Source: an uncultured Duncaniella sp. (GTDB lineage: Bacteria; Bacteroidota; Bacteroidia; Bacteroidales; Muribaculaceae). Taken from it: a stretch of DNA of 64,000 nucleotides. Each line of letters begins with the position of its first letter. Within the stretch, counting starts at the first letter, position 1. Below the pieces are notes generated by a model, which was not told where the DNA came from, ran no database searches, and saw only the letters and a list, made by a program, of their open reading frames with translations. Shown in pieces: positions 8,191 to 17,737 of this stretch. The position numbers and the translations under genes were made by a program. The stretch is from positions 124,001 to 188,000 of the forward strand of contig CAJTQR010000005.1 in the NCBI GenBank assembly GCA_910578515.1, read 5' to 3'.

Positions 8191-9894
8191 TTAGTCTACC
8201 TTGTAGATAGCTACTTCAGCCGGATTGAAATTGGCTATGAAGTCAGAGTGTTTGGTCACTTCTGCCTGAGCAAGGTTGGCATATACTTCAGCTGAACGCT
8301 TGAAGGAGTCATTGCGGTTGGCATCCAGCATCAAAAGGTGAGCCATTACAAGGCAGCCCGCCATTTCAACAAGGCGGCGAGCCATGAAGTCACCATAAGC
8401 TACATCATCAACTTTACCTACTTCTTCCACAGCCTTTGCATAACGTTCGGTCATGGCAGCAAGACGTTCCTTGAGAGCCTGAAGTTCGGGCTTGACTTCT
8501 GTGGTCTGGTACTGCTGTATGAGGTTGAGGTATGTGCCGGTGGTTACGTGACGGATTGCAGCCACAACCTGAAGCTGGGTTGTACCCTCGTAGATAGATG
8601 TGATACGTGCGTCGCGGTAGAGACGTTCGCAAGCGTAATCCTTCATGAAACCTGAGCCGCCATGAATCTGGATACAGTCATAAGCGTTCTGGTTGCAATA
8701 TTCACTACCCATCCCTTTGGCAAGAGGAGTAAGAGCGTCAGCCAGACGACTGTATTGTTTGGCTTCCTTGCGTTCATCGGGAGTGAGGGAGCGTTCCTTG
8801 GCAATATCATCGTAGATTTTGTAGATGTCAACGAAACGTGCGCACTCGTAAAGGAGTGAGCGTGATGCGTCGAGTTTCGCTTTCATTACTGAAAGCATTT
8901 CATATACGGCGGGGAACTCGATGATAGCCTTACCAAACTGCTTGCGGTCCTTTGCATAGGCAAGCGCTTCGCGATAAGCGAGTTCGCTTACACCTACCGA
9001 CTGGGCGGCGATACCAAGACGGGCACCATTCATAAGCGCCATTACATATTTGATAAGACCCATTCTGCGAGAACCGCAGAGTTCTGCTTTTGCATTCTTA
9101 TAGACGAGCTCGCAGGTAGGTGACCCCTTGATACCCATTTTGTTTTCGATGCGGCGTACATTTACACCACCGTTGCGCTTGTCATAAATGAACATTGACA
9201 GACCGCGACCATCCTTTGAACCGGCCTCTGAGCGGGCAAGTACCAGATGGATATCGCTGTCGCCATTAGTGATAAAGCGCTTTACACCATTGAGCACCCA
9301 TGTGCCGTCGGGCTGCTCGGTAGCTTTCAGCATCACTGACTGCAGGTCGGAACCGGCATCAGGTTCTGTAAGGTCCATTGACATGGTCTCACCCTGGCAT
9401 ACACGTGTGATGTAACGTCTTTTCTGGTCTTCGTCGGCAAATTCATAGATTGTCTCGGCGCAGTCCTGAAGACCCCAGAGGTTTTCGAAGCCTGTGTCAG
9501 CGCGGCTCACAATGTCCGCAGCCATGATGTAGGGGGTGATAGGGAAGTTGAGACCTCCGAAGCGACGGGGCATTGCCATACCCATGAGACCGGCTTTACG
9601 GCATGCTTCAAGGTTCTCAACGGTCTTGTCAGCATAGAAAACTCTACCATTTTCCACATGCGGACCCTGGTGGTCGACATCCTCGGCATTTGGCGCGATA
9701 ATGTCACCGCAGATTTCGCCTACTATCTCAAGAACTTTGTCATAGCTGTCCTGGGCATCCTCATAGTTGAGGGGGGCGTAATCATACTTTTCAGCGTCGG
9801 TATAGTTACGTTCTTTCAAAGCCACAATCTTTTCCATCAACGGATGGGTAAGATGGTGCTTCAAATCTGGATTATCTGTATAAAAATTAGCCAT
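8191..9894 (-). CDS. Acyl-CoA dehydrogenase
   Basis: FAD enzyme that removes two hydrogens from an acyl-CoA (or, run in reverse, reduces an enoyl-CoA) and exchanges electrons with ETF. At 567 aa it is longer than the 380-aa short/medium-chain enzymes and has an N-terminal helical extension and a C-terminal helical domain (about 460-567). The core is intact: TEPDAGSD (176-183), the flavin-contacting MGIKGSPTCEL region (253-263), QIHGGSGF (409-416) and RDARITSIYEGTTQLQ with the catalytic-base candidate E436. It ends the etfB-etfA-acd series on one strand, so EtfAB is its likely redox partner. The natural substrate chain length cannot be read from the sequence. Confidence 0.92.
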   Translation of the reverse strand: MANFYTDNPDLKHHLTHPLMEKIVALKERNYTDAEKYDYAPLNYEDAQDSYDKVLEIVGEICGDIIAPNAEDVDHQGPHVENGRVFYADKTVENLEACRKAGLMGMAMPRRFGGLNFPITPYIMAADIVSRADTGFENLWGLQDCAETIYEFADEDQKRRYITRVCQGETMSMDLTEPDAGSDLQSVMLKATEQPDGTWVLNGVKRFITNGDSDIHLVLARSEAGSKDGRGLSMFIYDKRNGGVNVRRIENKMGIKGSPTCELVYKNAKAELCGSRRMGLIKYVMALMNGARLGIAAQSVGVSELAYREALAYAKDRKQFGKAIIEFPAVYEMLSVMKAKLDASRSLLYECARFVDIYKIYDDIAKERSLTPDERKEAKQYSRLADALTPLAKGMGSEYCNQNAYDCIQIHGGSGFMKDYACERLYRDARITSIYEGTTQLQVVAAIRHVTTGTYLNLIQQYQTTEVKPELQALKERLAAMTERYAKAVEEVGKVDDVAYGDFMARRLVEMAGCLVMAHLLMLDANRNDSFKRSAEVYANLAQAEVTKHSDFIANFNPAEVAIYKVD

Positions 9895-9989
9895 TGTTTT
9901 TTTGTTTATCTTTGTGGTTTTCGCTCCTTCGTCCTGGAAATGACATTGTCAATTCAGTCGAAGTGATGCGATATAGATATTGAGGATGC

Positions 9990-11015
9990 TTACTTGGAAT
10001 TTTTCTTATAGTACTTAATCAACTTGGGCACCACATCCTCGATATTACCGGTGATTACATAGTCGGCAATAGTGTTGATAGGAGCGTTCGGGTCATTGTT
10101 GATTGAAATAATGATAGAACTATCCTGCATACCTGCAATGTGCTGAATCTGACCTGAAATACCACATGCTATGTAGAGTTTTGGGCGGACAGTCACACCG
10201 GTCTGACCGATTTGACGTGCATGTTCGGTGAAGCCTGCATCGACAGCTGCGCGTGATGCGCCTACCTCAGCACCGAGCACGTTGGCGAGGTCGTGGAGAA
10301 GCTGGAAGTTCTCTTTTGAACCCACTCCGTAACCACCGGCAACGATGATGGGTGAATTCTTGATGTTGATTTTTGACTTTTCGATGTGACGGTCTAGAAT
10401 CTCAACCACGAAATCCTCATCGCTGACATATTTCTTTGCATCGAGTTCTACAACCTCACCTTTATGGTTGGGGTCGAACACTTCTTTCTTCATCACGCCC
10501 TCACGCACGGTTGCCATCTGCGGACGGCACTCCGGATTTACGATTGTGGCAACAATATTTCCACCGAAAGCGGGACGAATCTGAAGCAGAAGGTCCTTAT
10601 ATTCTTTGCCTGTCTTCGGGTCGGTATGGTCACCGATTTCAAGGGCTGTACAGTCAGCAGTCAGACCGCTGTGGAGACATGAGCTCACGCGAGGTCCGAG
10701 GTCGCGACCGATGCAGGTAGCGCCCATAAGGCAAGCCTGTGGCTGGATTTCGCGGAACAGGTTGATAAGAACAGCTGAATGAGGATTAGAGGTATAGGGG
10801 TAGAGACGTGCGTCAGAAACCTTATAAAGACGGTCAACGCCGTAGGGGAACACCTGCTCCTCTACACCATCGAGTTTGTCGCCCACTACTACGGCTTCGA
10901 GTTTTACTCCGAGTTTTGAAGCGAGCACACGACCTTTGGTCAATAGTTCGAGGCTGACATCGGCAACCTTGCCGTCCTCGAATTCGAGATATACAATTAA
11001 GTTATTTTTGTCCAT
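9990..11015 (-). CDS. etfA: Electron transfer flavoprotein, alpha subunit
   Basis: Subunit of the ETF heterodimer that carries electrons between acyl-CoA dehydrogenase and other carriers. The 341-aa protein has the N-terminal ETF fold and the conserved C-terminal FAD domain with GVTVRPKLYIACGISGQIQH split across residues near 275-294, then AGMQDSSIIISINNDPNAPI and IADYVITGNIEDVVPKL. It lies 23 nt after etfB and 95 nt before the dehydrogenase gene, all on the minus strand. Whether this ETF is a simple carrier or an electron-bifurcating type is not decided by the motifs I can see. Confidence 0.95.
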   Translation of the reverse strand: MDKNNLIVYLEFEDGKVADVSLELLTKGRVLASKLGVKLEAVVVGDKLDGVEEQVFPYGVDRLYKVSDARLYPYTSNPHSAVLINLFREIQPQACLMGATCIGRDLGPRVSSCLHSGLTADCTALEIGDHTDPKTGKEYKDLLLQIRPAFGGNIVATIVNPECRPQMATVREGVMKKEVFDPNHKGEVVELDAKKYVSDEDFVVEILDRHIEKSKINIKNSPIIVAGGYGVGSKENFQLLHDLANVLGAEVGASRAAVDAGFTEHARQIGQTGVTVRPKLYIACGISGQIQHIAGMQDSSIIISINNDPNAPINTIADYVITGNIEDVVPKLIKYYKKNSK

Positions 11016-11038
11016 AGTTGTTGTCTTGCTTAAAAACT

Positions 11039-11911
11039 TTATCCGATAGTATGGTTGGCAATCAATTCTTTTACGAGCTCTTCAATCTGGGCATCGCTGT
11101 CGTCGAGCTGGCGGCTTTCCTTAGCGGTGAATACCACATTCTCGATAGCTTTCACCTTTGTAGGAGAACCGGGCAGACCGATTTGCTGCGGGTCTGCTTC
11201 CACGAAAGCTGCGCTCCACTCCTCAATGTTGAGGTAGGGACGCTTTTCAAGGAGCGCCTTGCGTTCGTCTGAAAGCTTGGCAGCTTCGCTTGGAGAGGCG
11301 GCGTATTTATATTTCTGAACTCGCATTGCATTGCGGGGGCGGCAGTCAGCAGCTGAACCATTGACAGTGACAACGCAGGGAAGGGGAGCTTTGAGTGTTT
11401 CAACTCCATTTTCCAGACGACGTTTTACTGTGACATATCCATCCTTGAGGTCAAGGATTTCCTCAGCATAGGTAATCTGTGGGATACCGAGCTTTTCGGC
11501 AATCTGTGGACCTACTTGAGCGGTGTCGCCGTCAATCGCCTGACGACCACCGAGAATGATATCGTATTTTCCGAACTTTTTCACAGCTTGTGCGAGAGAG
11601 TAGGAAGTGGCGAGAGTATCGGCACCACCGAGTACACGGTCGGTGAGTACGATGCCGTTATCAGCACCACGATAAATAGCTTCACGGATGATTTCAGAGG
11701 CACGGGGAAGACCCATTGTTAATAACGTGATTGTTGACCCCGGATTGGCATCTTTCAGGCGAAGTGCTTGTTCAAGAGCGTTGAGGTCCTCAGGGTTGAA
11801 GATGGCAGGCAGAGCCGCACGGTTGATTGTGCCATCCTCCTTCATTGCATCTTTGCCCACATTGCGGGTGTCAGGTACCTGCTTAGCGAGCACAATGATG
11901 TTAAGACTCAT
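11039..11911 (-). CDS. etfB: Electron transfer flavoprotein, beta subunit
   Basis: Partner of EtfA. The 290-aa protein starts with the family sequence MSLNIIVLAKQVPDTRNV, has the nucleotide-binding segment GRQAIDGDTAQVGPQIAEKL near residues 121-140, and the late motif RPRNAMRVQKYKYA near 210-223. It is somewhat longer than the roughly 250-260 aa of classic EtfB proteins; the C-terminal 60 residues account for the difference. It is the first gene of the etfB-etfA-acyl-CoA dehydrogenase operon. Confidence 0.95.
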   Translation of the reverse strand: MSLNIIVLAKQVPDTRNVGKDAMKEDGTINRAALPAIFNPEDLNALEQALRLKDANPGSTITLLTMGLPRASEIIREAIYRGADNGIVLTDRVLGGADTLATSYSLAQAVKKFGKYDIILGGRQAIDGDTAQVGPQIAEKLGIPQITYAEEILDLKDGYVTVKRRLENGVETLKAPLPCVVTVNGSAADCRPRNAMRVQKYKYAASPSEAAKLSDERKALLEKRPYLNIEEWSAAFVEADPQQIGLPGSPTKVKAIENVVFTAKESRQLDDSDAQIEELVKELIANHTIG

Positions 11912-12015
11912 ACTGTTATAGATTGGTTATTATAGATTTTTTGGTTAGTCTCAAGTAAATAATCTGTCAGATGGTAAGAGGTTCAGATACGACCTTCGGG
12001 TATATTCTGACCCGA

Positions 12016-12023
12016 CAAATTTA
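12016..12023 (-). promoter_or_regulatory. -7 box of the etf operon
   Basis: Minus-strand TAAATTTG, a TAnnTTTG match, 104 nt upstream of the etfB start codon and just beyond the purL terminator hairpin. No clear -33 element. Confidence 0.45.
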
Positions 12024-12059
12024 CAACTTTTTAAGAAAAAAAGGAAACCCCATATGTGA

Positions 12060-12099
12060 ATAATTGTGAAAGAGGATGTTAACCCTCTTTCACAATTAT
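12060..12099 (-). terminator. Hairpin after purL
   Basis: Perfect 16-bp inverted repeat (12060-12075 with 12084-12099), 8-nt loop, 14 nt past the purL stop. No U-tract follows directly, though a T-run occurs about 20 nt further on the minus strand. It probably acts in termination or transcript end protection. Confidence 0.7.
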
Positions 12100-12113
12100 C
12101 ACGCAAGATTAGA

Positions 12114-15100
12114 TTATTTTGTATGTTCCTCGACCCATTTGCGAGCATTGATGAAAGCATCAATCCACGGGGTGATTTGGTCAGTGTGGCGGGTGGTTGG
12201 ATAGAATCCGCATTGCCACGGGAAGATGGCTCGTTCGAGGTGTGGCATCATGGCGAGGTGGCGACCGTCGGATGAACAGATACCAGCTACCGAGCAGCGC
12301 GAACCGTTGGGGTTGCCGGGATATGCGCTGTAATTGTATTTAGCCACCACATTATAATTATCCATTGACATGGGGAGGTGGAACTTGCCTTCGCCGTGCG
12401 CAACCCATATACCGAGCTTGCTTCCGGAGAGGGAGCCAAACATCACTGAGTTGTTCTGCGGGATGGTGACACCGAGGAATTGTGATTCAAATTTGTGGCT
12501 GTCGTTGTGGAGCATCTGGGCTTTCTTCGGATGCTCAGGATTGATGAGGTTAAGCTCAATCATAAGCTGGCAACCGTTACAGATGCCGAGTGAGAGTGTA
12601 TCCTTGCGGGCATAGAAGTTCTTGAGCGCATTCTTGGCATTGTCGTTCCAAAGGAAGCCTGAAGCCCATCCCTTTGCGGAACCTGCCACGTCGCTGTTTG
12701 AGAAACCGCCACAGAATACTATCATATTGACATCCTCAAGATTCTCGCGTCCGCTCATGAGGTCGGTCATGTGGATATCCTTCACATCGAAGCCTGCGAG
12801 ATAGAGTGAGTAAGCCATTTCGCGGTCTCCGTTCACACCCTTTTCGCGGATGATAGCGGCTTTCACGCGGTCGCCATGTCCATCACGGCGGAGAGTTATG
12901 CCGCGAGATGCAAGTTTTCCGTCGAAGCCTGAAGGCATACGGTAGCGGATAGGCTGTTTCTTGTAGTTCTCGTAGCGTGAACGTGCGCAATTCTCGCCAC
13001 TCTGGAGCGCATCCAGAAGGTAGCTTGTGTGGAACCATACATCGCGGAGATAATCAATGCCGAGCAGACGCTGTGTGCCTTCGTGGTTAACAATGAGTGT
13101 ACGCTCCTCAGTAGGAACACCGATATGGCAGAAACGCACACCGGCTTTAGTGAGGATTTCATCCACTTTCGATGCTTTAGCTGCGTCAACCTGTGCTACG
13201 ATGGCAGGATTTTCAGCGAAAAGTATCTTTATAAGGTCTGTCTCGCCAAGTTCGGCAAAACCGGTAGTATCGAGTTCAACACCGCCTTCTGTGTTGGCAA
13301 ATGTCATTTCAAGAAGTGTTGTGACAAGACCTCCGGCAGCTACGTCGTGAGCGGCAAGAAGCATATTCTTCTTTACAAGTGACTGTACTGTCTCGAATGT
13401 GGTGACAAATTTATCGGCGTCAGTTACGGTTGGTGAATCAGCGCCAAGCTTGCCAAGGCTCTGTGCGAATGCCGAGCCTCCGAGCTTAAGACTGTCGGAT
13501 GAGAAATCAATGTAATACAACATTGAGCCGCGACGGCGCATGACTGGAGAAAGTGTCTTCTTTACGTCGCTGACTTCACCTGCGGCTGAAATTATTACAG
13601 TGCCTGGGGCAAAAACTTTATCAGCACCATATTTCTGAGTCATTGACAGCGAGTCCTTGCCGGTCGGGATATTCACACCGATTTTGCATGCAAAATCGCT
13701 ACATGCTTCAACCGCACGATAGAGAGCGGCATCCTCGCCTGGATTCTTACAGGGCCACATCCAGTTTGCGCTGAGCGACAATCCGCGGATACCGTCGGTA
13801 AGAGGAGTGCCAACAATATTGGTGAGAGCCTCTGCAACAGCCATTACAGAGCCCTTGGCTGAATCAATGAGTGCTACCTGAGGTGCATGACCGATAGAAG
13901 TTGCGATACCCTTGGTGCCGGAATAGTCAAGCGAAACCACACCGCAGTCGCTGAGAGGAAGTTGGATTTCACCCTGACACTGCTGACGGGCTATCTTGCC
14001 GGTCACGGAGCGGTCTACCTTGTTGGTGAGCCAGTCTTTACAAGCCACAGCTTCAAGGCTTAGAGTCTGTGCCACATATTGTTCGAGATTATCCTCGTTA
14101 TATTCGATGTCCTGATATTTGGTCACCACTGTGTTGTCAGTGAGTGTTGTCTTGGGTGAAGAACCGAACATGTCACTCATCGCGAGGTCAATAGGCTTGA
14201 TGCCGTCTTTCTGCTCGAACACAAAGCGGTGGTCGCCTGTAGTTTCACCTACAACATACATTGGAGCGCGTTCACGGTCAGCTATGGTCTTGACATAGTC
14301 GATATCCTCCTTTTTGAGTACCATACCCATACGCTCCTGGCTTTCATTTCCTATGATTTCCTTGGATGAAAGTGTATGGTCGCCTATAGGCAACGCGTCG
14401 ATTTCGATTTTGCCACCGGTTTCTTCCACAAGCTCTGAGAGAGCATTGAGGTGACCGCCGGCGCCGTGGTCGTGGATAGATACAATAGGATTATTGTCAT
14501 TTTCAGCAAGAGCGCGAATTACATTTGATACACGCTTCTGCATCTCTGGATTGGCACGCTGTACGGCATTAAGTTCGATGCCGGATGCATATTGTCCGGT
14601 TTCTACTGATGAAACGGCACCGCCGCCCATACCGATGCGGTAGTTGTCACCACCCATCACCACCACGGCTTCGCCAGCTTCGGGCACACCCTTGATGGCA
14701 TCCTTGGATGCTGCGTAGCCAACACCGCCCGCAAGCATGATTACCTTGTCGTAAGCATACATCTTGCCATTCTCATCATGCTCAAAAGTGAGCAGAGAGC
14801 CGCAGATAAGGGGTTGACCGAATTTGTTACCAAAGTCGGAAGCTCCGTTTGATGCCTTGATAAGAATTTCGGCCGGAGTCTGGTACAACCAAGCGCGTGG
14901 GTTCATCATGAGCTCCCATGGATAGTTGCCGAGGCGGGGATATGATGTCATGTACACTGCTGTACCCGCCAGTGGTAAGCTGGCACGACCACCGCCGAGA
15001 CGGTCACGGATTTCACCGCCACTACCGGTTGCGGCACCATTGAATGGCTCTACGGTTGTGGGGAAGTTGTGTGTCTCAGCTTTCAGTGAGAGCACTGTCG

Positions 15101-15815
15101 GGAGGTCGCGTACCTCAAAGTAATCAGAACGCTCAGGATGTGTGGGATAGAACTGTGCCACGGTGGGACCTTCTACGAATGCCACATTGTCTTTGTAGGC
15201 TGACACAAGTTTGTTGGGGTTTTCCTGAGATGTCTTTTTTATAAGTTTGAAGAGCGACAGTGGTTTTTCCTCTCCGTCAATCACAAATGTGCCGTTGAAT
15301 ATCTTATGACGACAATGTTCGCTGTTGACCTGAGAGAAGCCGAATACCTCGCTGTCGGTCAGCGGTCGACCGAGGCGTTCGCTGAGCTGGCGCAGATAAT
15401 CTTCCTCTTCTTTGCTCAAGGCGAGACCTTCACGGCTGTTGTATTCAGTGATGTCTGCGATGTGTTCAATAGGAGCTGCTGTATTGCTTGTGGTGAATAC
15501 ACGTGAGTTTAAGCCGTCATAGAGACGTGACAACATTTTGTCATATACAGGTTCCTCTGTTGTGATTCTGTGGAATTCCTCAATACGAGTCACACCTTCG
15601 AGACCCATGTTCTGGGTGATTTCAACAGCATTGGTACTCCATGGAGTTATCATCTCCTTGCGGGGACCTACGAAGCGCCCTTTCACACTGGTTGACGACA
15701 GCGGCGTTGCGCCTGAAAATAGCCAAGTTAGTTTTTCCTTTTCCAGGTCAGTGAATTTGTGGTTGGTTTCCACTGCATAGATAAGGTTGGCACCTTTCTT
15801 AAAAAATACGACCAT
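12114..15815 (-). CDS. purL: Phosphoribosylformylglycinamidine synthase (large, single-chain form)
   Basis: Fourth enzyme of purine synthesis: converts FGAR, ATP and glutamine to FGAM. The 1233-aa protein is the fused form seen in gammaproteobacteria and Bacteroidota: an N-terminal PurS-like part, the duplicated AIR-synthetase-like core (KAETHNFPTTVEPFNGAATG near 250), and a C-terminal class I glutaminase domain with LGICNGCQ, in which the nucleophile Cys is residue 1079. A good promoter precedes it and a hairpin follows, so it is transcribed alone. No purine riboswitch aptamer was recognised in the roughly 80-nt leader. Confidence 0.97.
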   Translation of the reverse strand: MVVFFKKGANLIYAVETNHKFTDLEKEKLTWLFSGATPLSSTSVKGRFVGPRKEMITPWSTNAVEITQNMGLEGVTRIEEFHRITTEEPVYDKMLSRLYDGLNSRVFTTSNTAAPIEHIADITEYNSREGLALSKEEEDYLRQLSERLGRPLTDSEVFGFSQVNSEHCRHKIFNGTFVIDGEEKPLSLFKLIKKTSQENPNKLVSAYKDNVAFVEGPTVAQFYPTHPERSDYFEVRDLPTVLSLKAETHNFPTTVEPFNGAATGSGGEIRDRLGGGRASLPLAGTAVYMTSYPRLGNYPWELMMNPRAWLYQTPAEILIKASNGASDFGNKFGQPLICGSLLTFEHDENGKMYAYDKVIMLAGGVGYAASKDAIKGVPEAGEAVVVMGGDNYRIGMGGGAVSSVETGQYASGIELNAVQRANPEMQKRVSNVIRALAENDNNPIVSIHDHGAGGHLNALSELVEETGGKIEIDALPIGDHTLSSKEIIGNESQERMGMVLKKEDIDYVKTIADRERAPMYVVGETTGDHRFVFEQKDGIKPIDLAMSDMFGSSPKTTLTDNTVVTKYQDIEYNEDNLEQYVAQTLSLEAVACKDWLTNKVDRSVTGKIARQQCQGEIQLPLSDCGVVSLDYSGTKGIATSIGHAPQVALIDSAKGSVMAVAEALTNIVGTPLTDGIRGLSLSANWMWPCKNPGEDAALYRAVEACSDFACKIGVNIPTGKDSLSMTQKYGADKVFAPGTVIISAAGEVSDVKKTLSPVMRRRGSMLYYIDFSSDSLKLGGSAFAQSLGKLGADSPTVTDADKFVTTFETVQSLVKKNMLLAAHDVAAGGLVTTLLEMTFANTEGGVELDTTGFAELGETDLIKILFAENPAIVAQVDAAKASKVDEILTKAGVRFCHIGVPTEERTLIVNHEGTQRLLGIDYLRDVWFHTSYLLDALQSGENCARSRYENYKKQPIRYRMPSGFDGKLASRGITLRRDGHGDRVKAAIIREKGVNGDREMAYSLYLAGFDVKDIHMTDLMSGRENLEDVNMIVFCGGFSNSDVAGSAKGWASGFLWNDNAKNALKNFYARKDTLSLGICNGCQLMIELNLINPEHPKKAQMLHNDSHKFESQFLGVTIPQNNSVMFGSLSGSKLGIWVAHGEGKFHLPMSMDNYNVVAKYNYSAYPGNPNGSRCSVAGICSSDGRHLAMMPHLERAIFPWQCGFYPTTRHTDQITPWIDAFINARKWVEEHTK

Positions 15816-15900
15816 AAGTGATAAATATCGGTGATTGGAAGTTTATACGTGACTTTTGTGGAATAATAACACTATGATTCTAAAGGGTAAGATTCCACCG

Positions 15901-15932
15901 CAAAGTTACAATAAATCCTTCGTACATACAAA
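15901..15932 (-). promoter_or_regulatory. purL promoter
   Basis: On the minus strand TTTG (15929-15932) is followed after 20 nt by TAACTTTG (15901-15908), a full match to the Bacteroidota -33/-7 pattern. The predicted transcript start lies about 80 nt before the purL ATG. Confidence 0.8.
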
Positions 15933-16039
15933 TCGAAATGTAAGTGCAGGCTTGTTTTTGTAACACCTTTTTATTATGCACGCGCAACTGTTTTATTGAC
16001 AAATTGACATTATCGCACTATTTTTCTATAAAATTGTAT

Positions 16040-16047
16040 TAACTTTG
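16040..16047 (+). promoter_or_regulatory. -7 box for the HAD phosphatase gene
   Basis: TAACTTTG matches TAnnTTTG, 52 nt before the start codon. The -33 region is T-rich but has no exact TTTG at the right spacing. Confidence 0.5.
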
Positions 16048-16098
16048 CAGTGTTGTATTGATAAAGTGTTGATAATTAATTAATAAAATGTAAGGAAT

Positions 16099-16740
16099 AT
16101 GAAGAGTATGAAGAATATAGGTGTGCTTTTCGATTTGGACGGTGTTCTTGTGGACAGTGAGGGGGAATACTCGAAATTTTGGGGCGCTACCGGACGTAAG
16201 TTTAATGTGGGAGGAGAGACATTTGCCAATGATATAAAAGGCACTACGCTGGGAGAAATATTGCAGAACTTTCCGGAGAGTGAACGTGATGGTATAGTTG
16301 CTGCGCTTCATAAGTTTGAGGATGAGATGGAGTATCCATATTTTCCCGGTGTTCTGGATTTTCTGAAGGCATTGAAAGCCAATGGTATTCCATCAGCCAT
16401 AGTTACAAGTAGCGATGATACCAAGATGAGTTTTCTATTCAGGAGACATCCGGAATTGCTCGACTATATCCAGGAGGTAATCACCGGTTCGATGGTAAAG
16501 CATAGTAAACCGGACCCCGAAGGATATTTGTTGGGCGCTTCCAAACTCGGACTTGCTCCGGAAGATTGCTATGTGTTTGAGGATTCTATGCAAGGTGTAG
16601 AGGCGGGCAGACGGTCGGGGGCTACTGTAGTAGCTGTCGCTACAACCAATTCAAGGGAACGTCTTGCTGGAAAAGGGAAATATATAATCGATAGTTTCCT
16701 CCAGTTGAGTGTCAAGGATGGAGAAGTGGTAGTCAGTTGA
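16099..16740 (+). CDS. HAD-superfamily phosphatase (beta-phosphoglucomutase-like)
   Basis: A 213-aa cytoplasmic HAD hydrolase of subclass I with an alpha-helical cap. The nucleophile motif FDLDGVLVDS is at residues 11-20 (D12 attacks phosphate, D14 acts as acid/base); the Thr/Ser motif is AIVTSS near 114-119; the Lys motif is KHSKPDPEGY; the final acidic motif is VFEDSMQGVEAG. The substrate is not determined: sugar phosphates, phosphoglycolate and phosphorylated cofactors are all handled by relatives. Met4 is an alternative start. It is transcribed alone and converges on nadC across a shared terminator. Confidence 0.85.
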   Translation: MKSMKNIGVLFDLDGVLVDSEGEYSKFWGATGRKFNVGGETFANDIKGTTLGEILQNFPESERDGIVAALHKFEDEMEYPYFPGVLDFLKALKANGIPSAIVTSSDDTKMSFLFRRHPELLDYIQEVITGSMVKHSKPDPEGYLLGASKLGLAPEDCYVFEDSMQGVEAGRRSGATVVAVATTNSRERLAGKGKYIIDSFLQLSVKDGEVVVS

Positions 16741-16790
16741 AAGCCACTTTGGGAATCGGCGCTCTATAGGGATATGTATATTAGATAAAA

Positions 16791-16821
16791 TATCCCAATC
16801 GAGGTATATTCGATTGGGATA
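16791..16821. terminator. Bidirectional terminator between the HAD gene and nadC
   Basis: Perfect 12-bp inverted repeat (16791-16802 with 16810-16821) around a 7-nt loop; on the minus strand it is followed by TTTTATCT. It separates two convergent genes. Confidence 0.8.
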
Positions 16822-16844
16822 CTTGAACTCGGCAGAAGCGTTTG

Positions 16845-17699
16845 TTAGTTCATTGGAGCAGCTTTAAAACTCATGTCCAGCCCTTTTACAGAGTGGGTGA
16901 GCGCGCCGACTGAAATGAAATCCACACCGCATTCGCCATAATCGCGAAGAGTGTCGAGGGTGATGCCTCCTGATGATTCTATTTCAACTCGACCGTTTAT
17001 TAGTTTTACAGCCTCACGTGTGCGTTCTGGTGTAAAGTTGTCGAGCATTATACGGTCGATACCAGCAGCAAGTGCTTCGTTGATTTCATCAGTATTGCGT
17101 ACCTCAACTTCTATTTTGAGGTCTTTCCCTTTTTCTGCAAGATACTTCTTGGCTGCATTGACTGCCTGAGTGATACCTCCGGCAAAGTCTACATGGTTGT
17201 CCTTGATGAGAATCATGTCGAAAAGACCGATTCGGTGATTGCAGCCACCGCCGATGCGCACTGCTTCTTTTTCAAGCATACGCATGCCCGGTGTGGTCTT
17301 GCGGGTGTCAAGCACCTTGGTTTTCAATCCTTCGAGACGTGCCTGGTATTTTGCAGTTTGTGTTGCAATCCCGCTCATGCGCTGCATTATGTTGAGCATC
17401 ACTCGTTCGGTCTGAAGAAGAGAACGCACTGGTCCCTCTACTTCAAATGCTATGTCGCCTGGCTTGACGTGGGTACCATCGTTGATGAAGACTGTCATCT
17501 TGAGGGAGGGGTCAAATTTCTCGAATACTTTTCGGGCTATATCTACACCTGCAAGGATACCCTCTTCCTTAACAATCAGACGCTGTTTGCCCTGCTCCTC
17601 AGCTGGAATAGTGCTGAGTGTGGTATGGTCGCCATCGCCGACATCCTCTGCAAAGGCAAGGGTCAGAAGGTCGTCAATAAGTTGGTCTTTTGTTTTCAT
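16845..17699 (-). CDS. nadC: Nicotinate-nucleotide pyrophosphorylase (quinolinate phosphoribosyltransferase)
   Basis: Makes nicotinate mononucleotide from quinolinate and PRPP in de novo NAD synthesis. The 284-aa protein is of standard length and has the expected active-site series: TERVMLNIMQRMSG (97-110), KVLDTRKTTPGMR (128-140), GGGCNHRIGL (150-159) and IKDNH (165-169), plus ESSGGITLDTL near the C-terminus. nadA and nadB are not beside it. Its start codon is only 38 nt from that of the divergent rlmH, so the two promoters must overlap or lie in coding sequence. Confidence 0.96.
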   Translation of the reverse strand: MKTKDQLIDDLLTLAFAEDVGDGDHTTLSTIPAEEQGKQRLIVKEEGILAGVDIARKVFEKFDPSLKMTVFINDGTHVKPGDIAFEVEGPVRSLLQTERVMLNIMQRMSGIATQTAKYQARLEGLKTKVLDTRKTTPGMRMLEKEAVRIGGGCNHRIGLFDMILIKDNHVDFAGGITQAVNAAKKYLAEKGKDLKIEVEVRNTDEINEALAAGIDRIMLDNFTPERTREAVKLINGRVEIESSGGITLDTLRDYGECGVDFISVGALTHSVKGLDMSFKAAPMN

Positions 17700-17737
17700 A
17701 TTGATATTTTAATATTATAAATTTTAAGTATAAACAG

